A DNA stretch of 64,000 nucleotides from Streptomyces sp. CNH099 (lineage in GTDB: Bacteria; Actinomycetota; Actinomycetes; Streptomycetales; Streptomycetaceae), in contig KI911459.1 in the NCBI GenBank assembly GCA_000514715.1, forward strand, positions 491,594-555,593, given 5' to 3'. The notes beneath the pieces were generated by a model, which saw nothing but the letters and a program-made list of their open reading frames with translations, ran no database searches and was not told the DNA's origin. Positions 26,124 to 34,411 of this stretch are shown here, piece by piece. Position numbers and translations under genes: made by a program. The number at the start of each line of letters is the position of its first letter. The first letter of the stretch is position 1.

Positions 26124-27461
26124 TCAGCCGGCGGCCACCGTGCCCGGCGCCTCCATGACGGCGTCGACCACGCTCAGCGCCGCCCCCAGCAGCGGCCCCT
26201 CGGCGCCGAGCGCCGAGACGGTCAGCCGTACGGTACGGGCCGGGTCGGCGACCCGGCGGCCCAGCTCGCGCTCGACGGCGGGCACCACCCACGGCGCGAG
26301 ACCGGCGAGCGCGCCGCCCAGCACGACGGCCTCGGGGTCGAGCACGTTCACGGTGCCGGCGATCGCGACGCCCAGCGCGCCGCCCGCCTCGCGCAGCGCC
26401 GCCCGCACCAGCGCGTCGCCGCCGGCGGCGCGGGCGGACAGCATGGCGATCCGCCCGCCCGGGCCCGGGTGTTCGGCGCGGGCCCGCCCGGGGTCGATCC
26501 CGGAGGCCCGCAGCACGGCCTCCTCGCCGGCGTACTGCTCCAGGCACCCGCGCCCGCCGCAGACGCACGGCCGTCCCTGCGGGCGCACGGGCACGTGCCC
26601 CAGCTCGCCGGCGAACCCGTGCGCCCCGCGCAGCAGTTCGCCGTCCATGACGACGGCGGCGCCGATGCCGATCTCGGCGGAGACGTGCAGGAAGTGGCGC
26701 CCGGGACCGGGGCCGCCGGTGCCGTCCGCGCCGGTGCCCGTTCCCGACGTGCCGGTGCCGGTGCCCGCCGGCCCGGTCCCCGGCGCGGCCTCCCCGTCCC
26801 CGCCCGCACCGCGCGGCTCCGCCGGGCCGCCCGGGCCGGCGCTCCCGGCCAGGCGCTGTTCCGCCAGCGCCCCGAGGTTCGCCTCGTTGCCCACGCGGGC
26901 CGGCGGCGCGGACGGCAGCAGCGGGCCGAGGTCGACACCCTGCCAGCCGAGGTTCGGGGCCCGTACGACCGTCGACTCGTCGCGCGCGATCAGGCCCGGG
27001 ACCGCCACCGTCAGCCCGGTCGGCGTCAGGCCCTCGCCCCGCACCTCGTCCGTGACCTGTTCGATCAGCCCGGCGAGTCGCGCCAGCACCGGCCCCGGCG
27101 GCCGGCCGCGGTTCGCCGCGTCGGCCGCGACCCGGGCCCGTATCCGGCCGCGCAGGTCCACCGCGCAGACCGCGAGGTGGTCCACGCCGATCTCGGCGCC
27201 GAGTCCGCACGGCCCGCGGTCGTTGAGCGCCAGCGCGCTGCCGGGCCGCCCCACCGTGCCCGGCCGGCCCGGGCCCAGCTCCACCAGCAGGCCCGCCCGC
27301 AGCAGTTCGTCGACGACGGCCGCGACCCCCGCCCGCGTCATGCCGATCCGCGCCGCCACGGCCGCGCGTGACAGCGGACCCCCGGCGGCCACGGCGCGCA
27401 GCGCCAGGGACAGGTTCCGCTGCCGCAGCGCCTGCTGCGTGCGGGGAGACGGCGCCGACAC
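26124..27461 (-). CDS. ROK-family transcriptional repressor
   Basis: About 445 residues. GTG 27461 is preferred over ATG 27476 because AAGGAG lies six bases upstream of the GTG, inside the alternative coding start. The N-terminus has a winged helix-turn-helix (LSRAAVAARIGMTRAGVAAVVDEL-type, split here as ARIGMTRAGV and VVDELLRAGLLVE). The sugar-sensing ROK domain follows with a zinc motif CVCGGRGCLEQY. Between them is a linker of about 45 residues rich in Gly-Thr repeats (GTGTGTSGTGTG). ROK repressors respond to sugars or sugar phosphates. It is divergent from the GntP acid-sugar operon and could control it; it could also act on xyl genes. Confidence 0.85.
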   Translation of the reverse strand: MSAPSPRTQQALRQRNLSLALRAVAAGGPLSRAAVAARIGMTRAGVAAVVDELLRAGLLVELGPGRPGTVGRPGSALALNDRGPCGLGAEIGVDHLAVCAVDLRGRIRARVAADAANRGRPPGPVLARLAGLIEQVTDEVRGEGLTPTGLTVAVPGLIARDESTVVRAPNLGWQGVDLGPLLPSAPPARVGNEANLGALAEQRLAGSAGPGGPAEPRGAGGDGEAAPGTGPAGTGTGTSGTGTGADGTGGPGPGRHFLHVSAEIGIGAAVVMDGELLRGAHGFAGELGHVPVRPQGRPCVCGGRGCLEQYAGEEAVLRASGIDPGRARAEHPGPGGRIAMLSARAAGGDALVRAALREAGGALGVAIAGTVNVLDPEAVVLGGALAGLAPWVVPAVERELGRRVADPARTVRLTVSALGAEGPLLGAALSVVDAVMEAPGTVAAG

Positions 27462-27616
27462 GGGCGACTCCTTCATGGCGGTCCACGGCGGTGAACGGGG
27501 GCGGGCGACGAGCGGCGGTGGCGACCGTCACGCAGGTCCCGGGCACGACGACCCTACGGCCTGGCGCCCCGGTACCGGAGGATGGCCGACAGGGCCGACA
27601 TCCACAGTTGCGCGGA

Positions 27617-27638
27617 CTGCGCAGAAAATCTTGCGCAG
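27617..27638. promoter_or_regulatory. Candidate operator in the ROK regulator/gntP intergenic region
   Basis: CTGCGCA (27617-27623) and TGCGCAG (27632-27638) form perfect arms around an 8-base A/T-rich spacer. Related TGCGCG and CGCGCAGG elements lie just outside, giving a cluster of TGCGCA-like half-sites within 27608-27656. A TTGTTT at 27644 with CATGAT at 27667 is a weak promoter candidate. The 258-bp divergent gap holds no gene. Confidence 0.45.
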
Positions 27639-27719
27639 ACTGCTTGTTTCGCGCAGGTTACCCGTGCATGATGTGCGGGTCCGAACGGACGTCCACAGCA
27701 AAGTCGGAGGAGGATCGGC

Positions 27720-29228
27720 GTGGATCTTCAGCTCTTGGCGGCGCTCGTGCTCGGTATCGCCACGATCATCGTCATCGTGCTGCGCACCAGACTCGACGCC
27801 TTCGTCGCACTGCTCATCGCCTCACTGGTGACGGGCTTCGTCGCGGGCGCGCCCGCCACGGACATCCTCGATTCGATCACCGCCGGCTTCGGCTCGACGC
27901 TGGGCTCGATCGGCATCGTGATCGGCCTGGGCGTCGGCCTGGGCAAGATCCTGGAGGTCTCCGGCGCCGCGAACGCGCTGGCCAGGGCGTTCGTCCGGGC
28001 CTTCGGCAAGGGCCGGGAGCCCTGGGCGATGGGCACGACCGGCGCGGTCGTCTCGATCCCGGTGTTCTGCGACTCCGGCTACGTGATCATGAACCCGCTC
28101 GCCCGCTCCATAGCCCGCGTCAAGCGCGCCGGGTACGTGACGCTCGCGCTCGCGCTGGGCTGCGGCATGACCCTCACCCACCACCTGGTGCCGCCGACGC
28201 CCGGCCCGCTCGGCGTGGCCGGCATCCTCGACGCCGAGCTGGGCGCGCTGGTGCTGGCGGGCCTGACCTTCGCCGTCGCGCTGCTGCCCGTCGTCGTCGG
28301 CTACGCGCGCTGGATCGGGCCGAAGCTGGAGAGCGAGGTGTCCGACGAGGTCCGCGAGGCCGTCTACGGCCCGGGCGCGGCCCGTACCGCCACGGTCACC
28401 GCCGGCTCCGGACCGGGGTCCGCGGGGGCGCCGGCCGACCTGTCCAAGACCGACGAGGAGCCCGCGGACGACCTGGCGCCGGAGCACGACCCGGCCGCCG
28501 CCCTCGGCACCCCGCCGCCCGGCGAGAAGCCGCACCGGATGAGCCCCGGCCTCGCCGTGCTGCCGCTGCTGGTGCCGCTGCTGCTCATCGTCGCCAACAC
28601 GGTGGCCACCGCCATCGACCAGGACCGCCAGGGCGCGGTCGGCTCCGACGACTACGAGCCCTCGGCCCTGCCGAAGGCCCTGGCCTTCATCGGCAGCCCC
28701 GTCGTGGCGCTGCTGATCGGCATCGTGCTCGCGGTCTACGTGCTGCTGCCCCGCTGGACGACCCGCAGCCAGGTCGGCGGCTGGCTCTCCGAGGCCGCCG
28801 CGTCCGCCGGGCTCATCATCCTCATCACCGGCGCGGGCGGCGCGCTCGGCCAGGTGCTGCGCGACACCGGCGTGGGCGACGAGCTGGCCGAGGCCATCTC
28901 GTCCTGGAACCTGCCCGGCGTGCTGGTGCCGTTCCTCATCGCCACCCTGGTACGGGTCGCGCAGGGCTCCGGGACGGTGGCGATGATCACCGCCGCGTCC
29001 GTCACCGCGCCGCTCGTCGACGGACTCGGGATCTCCGCGCTGCTCGCCGCGCTGGCCTGCTGCGCCGGCTCGATGGTCTTCAGCTACTTCAACGACTCCT
29101 ACTTCTGGGTGGTCACCCGCTTCACCGGCCTCGACGGCATCGCGGCCATCCGCGGCTGGTCGGGCATCACCACGGCCGTGTGGCTCGGCTCGCTGCCGCT
29201 GCTGCTGATCGCGAGCACGTTCCTGTGA
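27720..29228 (+). CDS. GntP-family acid-sugar:proton symporter
   Basis: A 502-aa permease, GTG 27720 after GGAGGAGG. About twelve hydrophobic segments are visible. GntP-family motifs include DSITAGFGSTLGSIGIVIGLG, VSIPVFCDSGYVIMNPLA, THHLVPPTPGPLGVAG and GSMVFSYFNDSYFWVV. An extended acidic cytoplasmic loop of about 55 residues (around 215-270) separates the two halves. The family carries gluconate, fructuronate, D-serine or C4 sugar acids. Placement ahead of a DUF1537 kinase and PdxA2-like dehydrogenase points to threonate or erythronate uptake. The stop overlaps the kinase start (GTGA). Confidence 0.9.
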   Translation: MDLQLLAALVLGIATIIVIVLRTRLDAFVALLIASLVTGFVAGAPATDILDSITAGFGSTLGSIGIVIGLGVGLGKILEVSGAANALARAFVRAFGKGREPWAMGTTGAVVSIPVFCDSGYVIMNPLARSIARVKRAGYVTLALALGCGMTLTHHLVPPTPGPLGVAGILDAELGALVLAGLTFAVALLPVVVGYARWIGPKLESEVSDEVREAVYGPGAARTATVTAGSGPGSAGAPADLSKTDEEPADDLAPEHDPAAALGTPPPGEKPHRMSPGLAVLPLLVPLLLIVANTVATAIDQDRQGAVGSDDYEPSALPKALAFIGSPVVALLIGIVLAVYVLLPRWTTRSQVGGWLSEAAASAGLIILITGAGGALGQVLRDTGVGDELAEAISSWNLPGVLVPFLIATLVRVAQGSGTVAMITAASVTAPLVDGLGISALLAALACCAGSMVFSYFNDSYFWVVTRFTGLDGIAAIRGWSGITTAVWLGSLPLLLIASTFL

Positions 29229-30574
29229 ACGGGCCGGCGAGGGTCCGGCCGGGCGGCCGGCGAGCGGCGGTGCTGGTGGCCGCGGACGACCTGACGGGCG
29301 CGAACGCCACGGCGGCGGGCTTCGCCCGGGCCGGGCTGCGCGCCGTCACCGTCGGCGCCGACCAGGGACCGGACGTCCTCGCCGGCCTCGCGGAGCGGTT
29401 CGACGCGGTGGTGGTGAGCACCGACGGCCGGCACTGCCCGCCCGCGGAGGCGGCGCGGCGGGTGGCCGCCGCCGTCCGCGCCGGCTGGCCGGCCGAGCTG
29501 GTGAGCAACCGCGTCGACTCCACCCTCCGCGGGAACGTCGGCGCCTCCACCGAGGCCCTGCTGCACGCCGTGCGCGCGGCCTCCGGCCGGCGGGCCGTGG
29601 CCCTGTGCGCCCCGGCCCACCCCGCGGCGGGCAGGCACACCGTCCAGGGCACCCAGCTGCTCGACGGCGTGCGGCTGGAGGAGACCGAGCTGGCCCGCGA
29701 CCCGCGCTCGCCCGTGCCCACCTCCGACATCGCGGAGCTGCTGCGCCGCCAGGCGGACCTGCGGATCGCCCGCCTGCCGCTGTCGGCGGTCACCGCCGAG
29801 AGCGGCACGCTCCGCGCCCGCCTCGACAAGGCGATCGCCGACGGCGCCGAGGTGATCGTCGCCGACGCGCTGACCGTCGAGCACCTGGAGCGCACCGCCG
29901 CGGCGGCCGTCGCCGCCGGCGGCGACGGGATCGTGTGGACCGGCGTCGACTCCGGCCCCGGCTCGGTGGCGCTGGCCCGCGCGCTCGGCATCACCGGCCG
30001 TGCCGCCGGCGCCCCCGTGCTCGCCGTCTCCGGGTCCGCCACCGCGCTGACCCGCACCCAGCTCGCGCGGCTGCGGGCCGCAGAACCGGTGCGCGTCGTA
30101 CGCCCCGTCACCGCACCCGGCTCGCCCGTCCCCGAGCCCGCCGCCACCGCCGAGGCTCTGGCGGCGGAGCTGGCCGCCGCCGGCCCCGGCGAGGTCGTGC
30201 TGCTCGCGACCGTGCTGGACGAGGCCGACGTCGTCGGGCTGGACCCCGCGGACGCCGCGCGGCTGCCGGCGGAGCTGGCCCGCACCGTCCGCACCGCCCT
30301 CGAACGGCAGCCCGTCGACGGCCTCTTCGCCACCGGCGGGGACGTGTCCGCCGCGCTCTTCGCCGCGCTGGGCGCCGCCGGGCTCGACGTCGAGGAGGAG
30401 CTGGAGCCGCTGGCGGTCGCCGGCAGCTTCGTCGGCGGCGACTGGGCCGGCCTGCCGGTCGTCACCAAGGGCGGCCTGATCGGCGACGCCGACACCACCG
30501 TCGCCTGCATCGCCCACCTGCGCCGCGCGGCTGCCGCCGCCCGGCGGCACGTTCCGGCCGCCGGGAGGCGTTGA
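29225..30574 (+). CDS. Four-carbon acid-sugar kinase (DUF1537 family)
   Basis: A 449-aa kinase, GTG 29225 overlapping the permease stop. The N-terminal substrate domain begins VLVAADDLTGANATAAGFA, and includes SNRVDSTLRGNVGA and LCAPAHPAAGRHTVQG. The C-terminal nucleotide domain has ATGGDVSAALFAAL and VVTKGGLIGDADT. The family was assigned as ATP-dependent kinases for D-threonate, L-threonate and erythronate (OtnK/DtnK work). Next to a PdxA2-like gene, the D-threonate kinase role (DtnK, making D-threonate 4-phosphate) is the most likely. Product stereochemistry is inferred from neighbours. Confidence 0.87.
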   Translation: MNGPARVRPGGRRAAVLVAADDLTGANATAAGFARAGLRAVTVGADQGPDVLAGLAERFDAVVVSTDGRHCPPAEAARRVAAAVRAGWPAELVSNRVDSTLRGNVGASTEALLHAVRAASGRRAVALCAPAHPAAGRHTVQGTQLLDGVRLEETELARDPRSPVPTSDIAELLRRQADLRIARLPLSAVTAESGTLRARLDKAIADGAEVIVADALTVEHLERTAAAAVAAGGDGIVWTGVDSGPGSVALARALGITGRAAGAPVLAVSGSATALTRTQLARLRAAEPVRVVRPVTAPGSPVPEPAATAEALAAELAAAGPGEVVLLATVLDEADVVGLDPADAARLPAELARTVRTALERQPVDGLFATGGDVSAALFAALGAAGLDVEEELEPLAVAGSFVGGDWAGLPVVTKGGLIGDADTTVACIAHLRRAAAAARRHVPAAGRR

Positions 30575-30689
30575 CCCCCGTGCACTCCGTCAACCCCCCG
30601 CACCCCGACAGGTCCGAGGAGTTCGGACCGCCCGCAGCACACCGGCCGGCCGGCGCAGCGCGCCGCCGCAGCACGAGGAGGAACCACCG

Positions 30690-31745
30690 ATGACCCGCCC
30701 CGTCCGCCCCGTACTCGCCGTCACCCTCGGCGACCCCGTCGGGATCGGCCCGGAGATCACGGCGCGCACCCTCGCCGAGGTCGCCGGGCAGACCGGGCAC
30801 CCCGCCCACCACGGAATCGCCGTCGGCGACGCCGAGGCACTGCGCCGCGGCGCCCGCGCCGCCGGCCTGGACGTCGAGGTACGCGCGGTGAGCGGCTTCG
30901 ACGCCGAGCCCGCGGGCGCCGGCGTCATCGACGTCTTCGACACCGGCGAACTCGGCGCCGACGTCCCCGAGTGGGGCAGGGTCGACGCCCGCGCCGGCCG
31001 CGCCGCCGTCACCGCCATCGAGGTCGCCACCCGGGCCGCGCTCGACGGCCGGGTCTCCGGGATCGTCACCGGCCCCATCAACAAGGAAGCGATCTGGCAG
31101 GCCGGCTCGAAGCACCTCGGCCACACCGAGATGCTCGGCGAGCTGACCGGCGTGACCCGCCAGGACACCATGTTCGTCGTGCGCAACACCGCGGCCGAGG
31201 GCCACCACCTGCGGATCTTCTTCACCACCCGGCACGTCGCACTGCGCACCGCGCTCGACCAGATCACCGCGGAGCGCGTCGGCGACTCCATCCGCAAGGC
31301 CGTCACCGCGCTCCAGGTCTTCGGCACCGAGTCGCCCCGCCTGGCCGTCGCCGCGATCAACCCGCACGGCGGCGAGAACGGCGCGTTCGGCGACGAGGAG
31401 ATCGTGCACATCGGCCCCGCCTGCGACGCGGCCCGCGCCGAGGGCCTCGACGTCAGCGGTCCCGTCCCCGCGGACTCGGTGTTCCACCAGGGCCTCGTCG
31501 GCCGGTACGACGGCGTGCTGTCCCACTTCCACGACCAGGGCCACATCCCCGCCAAGACCTACGACTTCGACGGCACCATCTCCGTCACCGTCGGCCTGCC
31601 GATCCTGCGCACCTCCGTCGACCACGGCACCGCCTTCGATATCGCGGGCACCGGCCGGGCCGATCACGGCACAATGCTCTCGGCGTATCTCGCGGGCGTG
31701 GACTACAGCCCGTTCGCGGAGCGGATCCGCCGGACGTACGGCTGA
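30690..31745 (+). CDS. pdxA2: PdxA2-like 4-phospho-sugar-acid dehydrogenase
   Basis: A 351-aa PdxA-family NAD-dependent dehydrogenase, ATG 30690 after CGAGGAGG. Landmarks are VTLGDPVGIGPEI at the N-terminus, VTGPINKEAIW, and probable metal ligands H145 (LGHTEML), H226 (NPHGGE) and H281 (HFHDQGH), with K289 following. In vitamin B6 synthesis PdxA oxidises 4-phosphohydroxythreonine. The PdxA2 branch next to DUF1537 kinases oxidatively decarboxylates D-threonate 4-phosphate to dihydroxyacetone phosphate. The operon context favours the catabolic role. It lies 115 bases after the kinase gene. Confidence 0.87.
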   Translation: MTRPVRPVLAVTLGDPVGIGPEITARTLAEVAGQTGHPAHHGIAVGDAEALRRGARAAGLDVEVRAVSGFDAEPAGAGVIDVFDTGELGADVPEWGRVDARAGRAAVTAIEVATRAALDGRVSGIVTGPINKEAIWQAGSKHLGHTEMLGELTGVTRQDTMFVVRNTAAEGHHLRIFFTTRHVALRTALDQITAERVGDSIRKAVTALQVFGTESPRLAVAAINPHGGENGAFGDEEIVHIGPACDAARAEGLDVSGPVPADSVFHQGLVGRYDGVLSHFHDQGHIPAKTYDFDGTISVTVGLPILRTSVDHGTAFDIAGTGRADHGTMLSAYLAGVDYSPFAERIRRTYG

Positions 31746-31804
31746 CCTCCCGCCCGCCGCGGAGGACGTGACGCGGCGGACGGACCCGACAGACGGAGGC
31801 ACGT

Positions 31805-32596
31805 GTGGCCCACCCGACGGCGCGACGCGGCACGCGCGAGCGGCACGAAGCCCTGCTGCGGCTGCTCCGCGAAGGCACCACGCAGGTGGAGGAGCTGGCC
31901 GCGGCGCTCGCCGTGTCGCCGTCCACCGTGCGGCGCGACCTGGGCCGGCTCACCGAGGGCGGCCGGGTGACGCGCACGTACGGCGGCGCGGTGGTGCCCG
32001 AGGCGTTCGCCGAGCGGCCGGTCGGGGAGAGCGCGCTGGTACGGCTGCACGCGAAGGCCGCGATCGCGGAGTCGGCGCTCGCGCTGGTGCCGGGCAGCGG
32101 CGCGGTGTTCGTCGACGCGGGTACGACGTGCGCGGCGCTCGCCCGGCAGCTGCTCGACGCCGACGCGCCCGCGGGCGGCAGCGTCGTCGTCACCCGCGGC
32201 CTGGAGACCGCGCAACTCCTCGCCGGGGCGCCGGACATCGACGTGGTGATGCTCGGCGGCAGCGTCCGGCCGCTGAGCCACGGCCTGGTCGGCCCGCTCA
32301 CCGACCTCGCGCTGGACCGGCTGTCGTTCTCGGCGGCGTTCCTCGGCGCGGACGCGGTCGACCCCGAACGCGGCGTCGGCGAGCCGACGCTGGAGGAGAC
32401 GGCGGTCAAGGAGCGCGTCGCCGCCCGGGCGCGCTCGATCGTGGTCCTGGCCGACGCCACGAAGCTGACGGTCGACGACGCACCGGCCTGGACCCGGCTG
32501 CCGCGCGGCTGGACGCTGGTGACCGACGCCGAGGCGCCGGACGACCTCCAGGGCCGCTGCGCGGCGGCGGGCGTGACGCTCGTCCGCGCGGGCTGA
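31805..32596 (+). CDS. DeoR-family transcriptional regulator
   Basis: A 263-aa regulator, GTG 31805 after a GGAGGC. The N-terminal DeoR helix-turn-helix is at about residues 13-67 (AALAVSPSTVRRDLGRLTEGG). The sugar-phosphate-sensing DeoRC domain follows, with VFVDAGTTCAALARQL, TRGLETAQLL, VVMLGGSV and ADATKL motifs. Such proteins usually repress adjacent sugar operons and are released by a phosphorylated intermediate. It ends the gntP-kinase-pdxA2 run and is probably its local repressor, with the ROK protein on the other side as a second candidate. A threonate- or DHAP-type effector is inference. Confidence 0.88.
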   Translation: MAHPTARRGTRERHEALLRLLREGTTQVEELAAALAVSPSTVRRDLGRLTEGGRVTRTYGGAVVPEAFAERPVGESALVRLHAKAAIAESALALVPGSGAVFVDAGTTCAALARQLLDADAPAGGSVVVTRGLETAQLLAGAPDIDVVMLGGSVRPLSHGLVGPLTDLALDRLSFSAAFLGADAVDPERGVGEPTLEETAVKERVAARARSIVVLADATKLTVDDAPAWTRLPRGWTLVTDAEAPDDLQGRCAAAGVTLVRAG

Positions 32597-32645
32597 GCCG
32601 CCCGCGCCGCCCGTCTCCGCCCCCGCGCGGCGGCCCCGCGGCCCA

Positions 32646-32888
32646 GAAGCCATCCGCAGACCCCCGCCTGCGCCGTGGGGGCACCGCCCACGCGCGCGCA
32701 GCGCGCTGTGGGGGAGCCTGGCGCGCGGTCTGCTGCGTTGTCGGGATCGACCGAATACGCCCGGTATGAGGTCGACCCTCCGCCTTGCGATGCACGGCAC
32801 CAGACTCCCCCTACGCCCGGGGGGCGTGGGCGGTGCCCCCTGCGGCGCCCGCCCTCCGGGCGGACGACGCGGGTTTGCGGATGGCTTC
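32646..32888. repeat. MITE-like 243-bp element with long terminal inverted repeats
   Basis: Outer arms 32646-32663 and 32871-32888 match at 17 of 18 bases in inverted orientation. Inner arms 32677-32693 and 32824-32840 match at 17 of 17. The spacing between outer and inner arms is 13 bases on the left and 30 on the right. The centre has no convincing gene. It fills the gap between the deoR stop and the xylB stop. This is the structure of a miniature inverted-repeat element or a large bidirectional terminator. A similar sequence is, in my memory, common between Streptomyces genes, but I could not check. Confidence 0.6.
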
Positions 32889-34307
32889 TCAGGCCCGGCG
32901 CAGCAGCGCGCCCGCGTCCGCCAGCACCGCGCTGATCCGCTCCAGCGTCGCGTCGTCCCGCTCCACCGGCTCGTACGCGCGCCCGTCCGCGGTGTTCCAG
33001 CGCCGCGCCACCGCCGCCGGGTCCTCCTCCAGCAGCAGTCCCGCCGCCTGCGCCGCCGCGCCGAGGGCCACCAGCTCCTGCGCCCGCGGCACCTGCACCG
33101 CCCGCCCCGACAGCCGCCGCACCGTCTCGCGCCACGCCGCGCCCTGCGCCCCGCCGCCGATGAGCAGCAGCGGCGCGTCGGGGTCGGCGTCGGGCCCGGA
33201 GACCTCCGCCATCGCCGTCAGCAGCGCGTGCACCGCCCCGTCGTACGCCGCCTGCAGCACCTGTCCCGGGGTGGTGTCGTGGCGCAGCCCGTGGACCACG
33301 CCGGAGGCGTTCGGCAGGTCGGGGGTGCGCTCGCCGTCGAGGAAGGGCAGCACGACGGCCGAGCCGCCCGGGCGCACCTCCTCGCGGTAGCGGCCGAGCA
33401 GCGCGGCGATCCGGTCCACGGCCTGGGTGCAGTTGAGGGTGCAGGCGAGCGGCAGCCAGTCGCCGCGGGCGTCGGCGAAGCCGGCGACGATGCCGGTGGG
33501 GTCGGCGGGGCGGTGCCGGGAGACGGCGTAGACGGTGCCGGAGGTGCCGAGGCTGAGCACCGGCTGCCCGGGTTCGAGGCCCAGGCCCAGCGCGGCGGCC
33601 ATGTTGTCGCCGGTGCCGGCGGCGACGAGGGCGCCGTGCGGGACGGGGAGGTCGTCGCCGCGTACGGTGCCGGCCGCCTCGCCCGGCCGCACCACGCGCG
33701 GCAGCAGGTCGGGGGAGAGGCCGATCCGCTCCAGCGTCGCGGCGTCGTACGCCTCCGTCGCGGCGTCCCACCAGCCGGTGCCCGAGGCGTCGCCGCGGTC
33801 GGTGACGGCCGTGCCGGTGAGCCGTTCTGTGAGGTAGTCGTGCGGCAGCCGCACGGCCGCCGTGGCGGCGGCGGAGTCCGGCTCCTGTTCGGTGAGCCAC
33901 GCCCACTTGGTGGCGGTGAACGAGGCGGCCGGCACGCTGCCGGTGCGCTCCGCCCAGCCCTTCGGCCCGCCCAGCTCCGCGACCAGCCGGTCACGCTGCG
34001 CCGCGGAGCGCACGTCGTTCCAGAGCAGCGCGGGCCGTACCGGACGCCCGTCGGCGTCCAGCGTCACCAGCCCGTGCTGCTGCGCGCCGACGGCGACGGC
34101 CGCCGCCTCGCGGGCCGGGGCGCCGCAGGCGGCGAGGGCGGTGCCCAGCGCCTCCCACCACTGCTCCGGATCGCTCTCCCGCCGGCCGCCGGTGCTGACG
34201 GCGTGCGCGGCCTGGCCGTGCGCCACCACCTGCCCGGACTCGCTGTCGACGACCAGCGCCTTGGTGGACTGCGTCGAACTGTCGACGCCGATGACGAGGG
34301 GCCCCAT
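32889..34307 (-). CDS. xylB: Xylulokinase
   Basis: A 472-aa FGGY kinase, ATG 34307. N-terminal VIGVDSSTQSTKALVVD is the phosphate-1 loop. GAQQHGL near residue 75 is the substrate contact (QH in place of E. coli MH), and D234 in GTGDNMAAALG is the catalytic base. LSLGTSGTVYAVS and LLLIGGGAQGAAWRE form the ATP site. It converts D-xylulose to D-xylulose-5-phosphate for the pentose phosphate pathway. It is divergent from xylA with a shared 104-base promoter region and operator. Its 3' end abuts the inverted-repeat element. Confidence 0.93.
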   Translation of the reverse strand: MGPLVIGVDSSTQSTKALVVDSESGQVVAHGQAAHAVSTGGRRESDPEQWWEALGTALAACGAPAREAAAVAVGAQQHGLVTLDADGRPVRPALLWNDVRSAAQRDRLVAELGGPKGWAERTGSVPAASFTATKWAWLTEQEPDSAAATAAVRLPHDYLTERLTGTAVTDRGDASGTGWWDAATEAYDAATLERIGLSPDLLPRVVRPGEAAGTVRGDDLPVPHGALVAAGTGDNMAAALGLGLEPGQPVLSLGTSGTVYAVSRHRPADPTGIVAGFADARGDWLPLACTLNCTQAVDRIAALLGRYREEVRPGGSAVVLPFLDGERTPDLPNASGVVHGLRHDTTPGQVLQAAYDGAVHALLTAMAEVSGPDADPDAPLLLIGGGAQGAAWRETVRRLSGRAVQVPRAQELVALGAAAQAAGLLLEEDPAAVARRWNTADGRAYEPVERDDATLERISAVLADAGALLRRA

Positions 34308-34364
34308 GCTGTGTCCTCCGCGACTCGTGTGGGCCGGCTCTTCCCTCCGACCCGGTTGGCATCC

Positions 34365-34391
34365 TATTTTGTAAAGCGGCCTTACGAAATA
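34365..34391. promoter_or_regulatory. Operator-like inverted repeat in the xylA/xylB divergent promoter
   Basis: TATTTTGTAA (34365-34374) and TTACGAAATA (34382-34391) are inverted arms matching at 9 of 10 positions around a GC-rich 7-base spacer. It lies about 20 bases before the xylA ATG and is one of the most A/T-rich spots in the window. A ROK-type XylR is the usual regulator at such sites; its binding here is inferred. Confidence 0.6.
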
Positions 34392-34411
34392 GATCCGTCG
34401 AAGGAGCCGCC

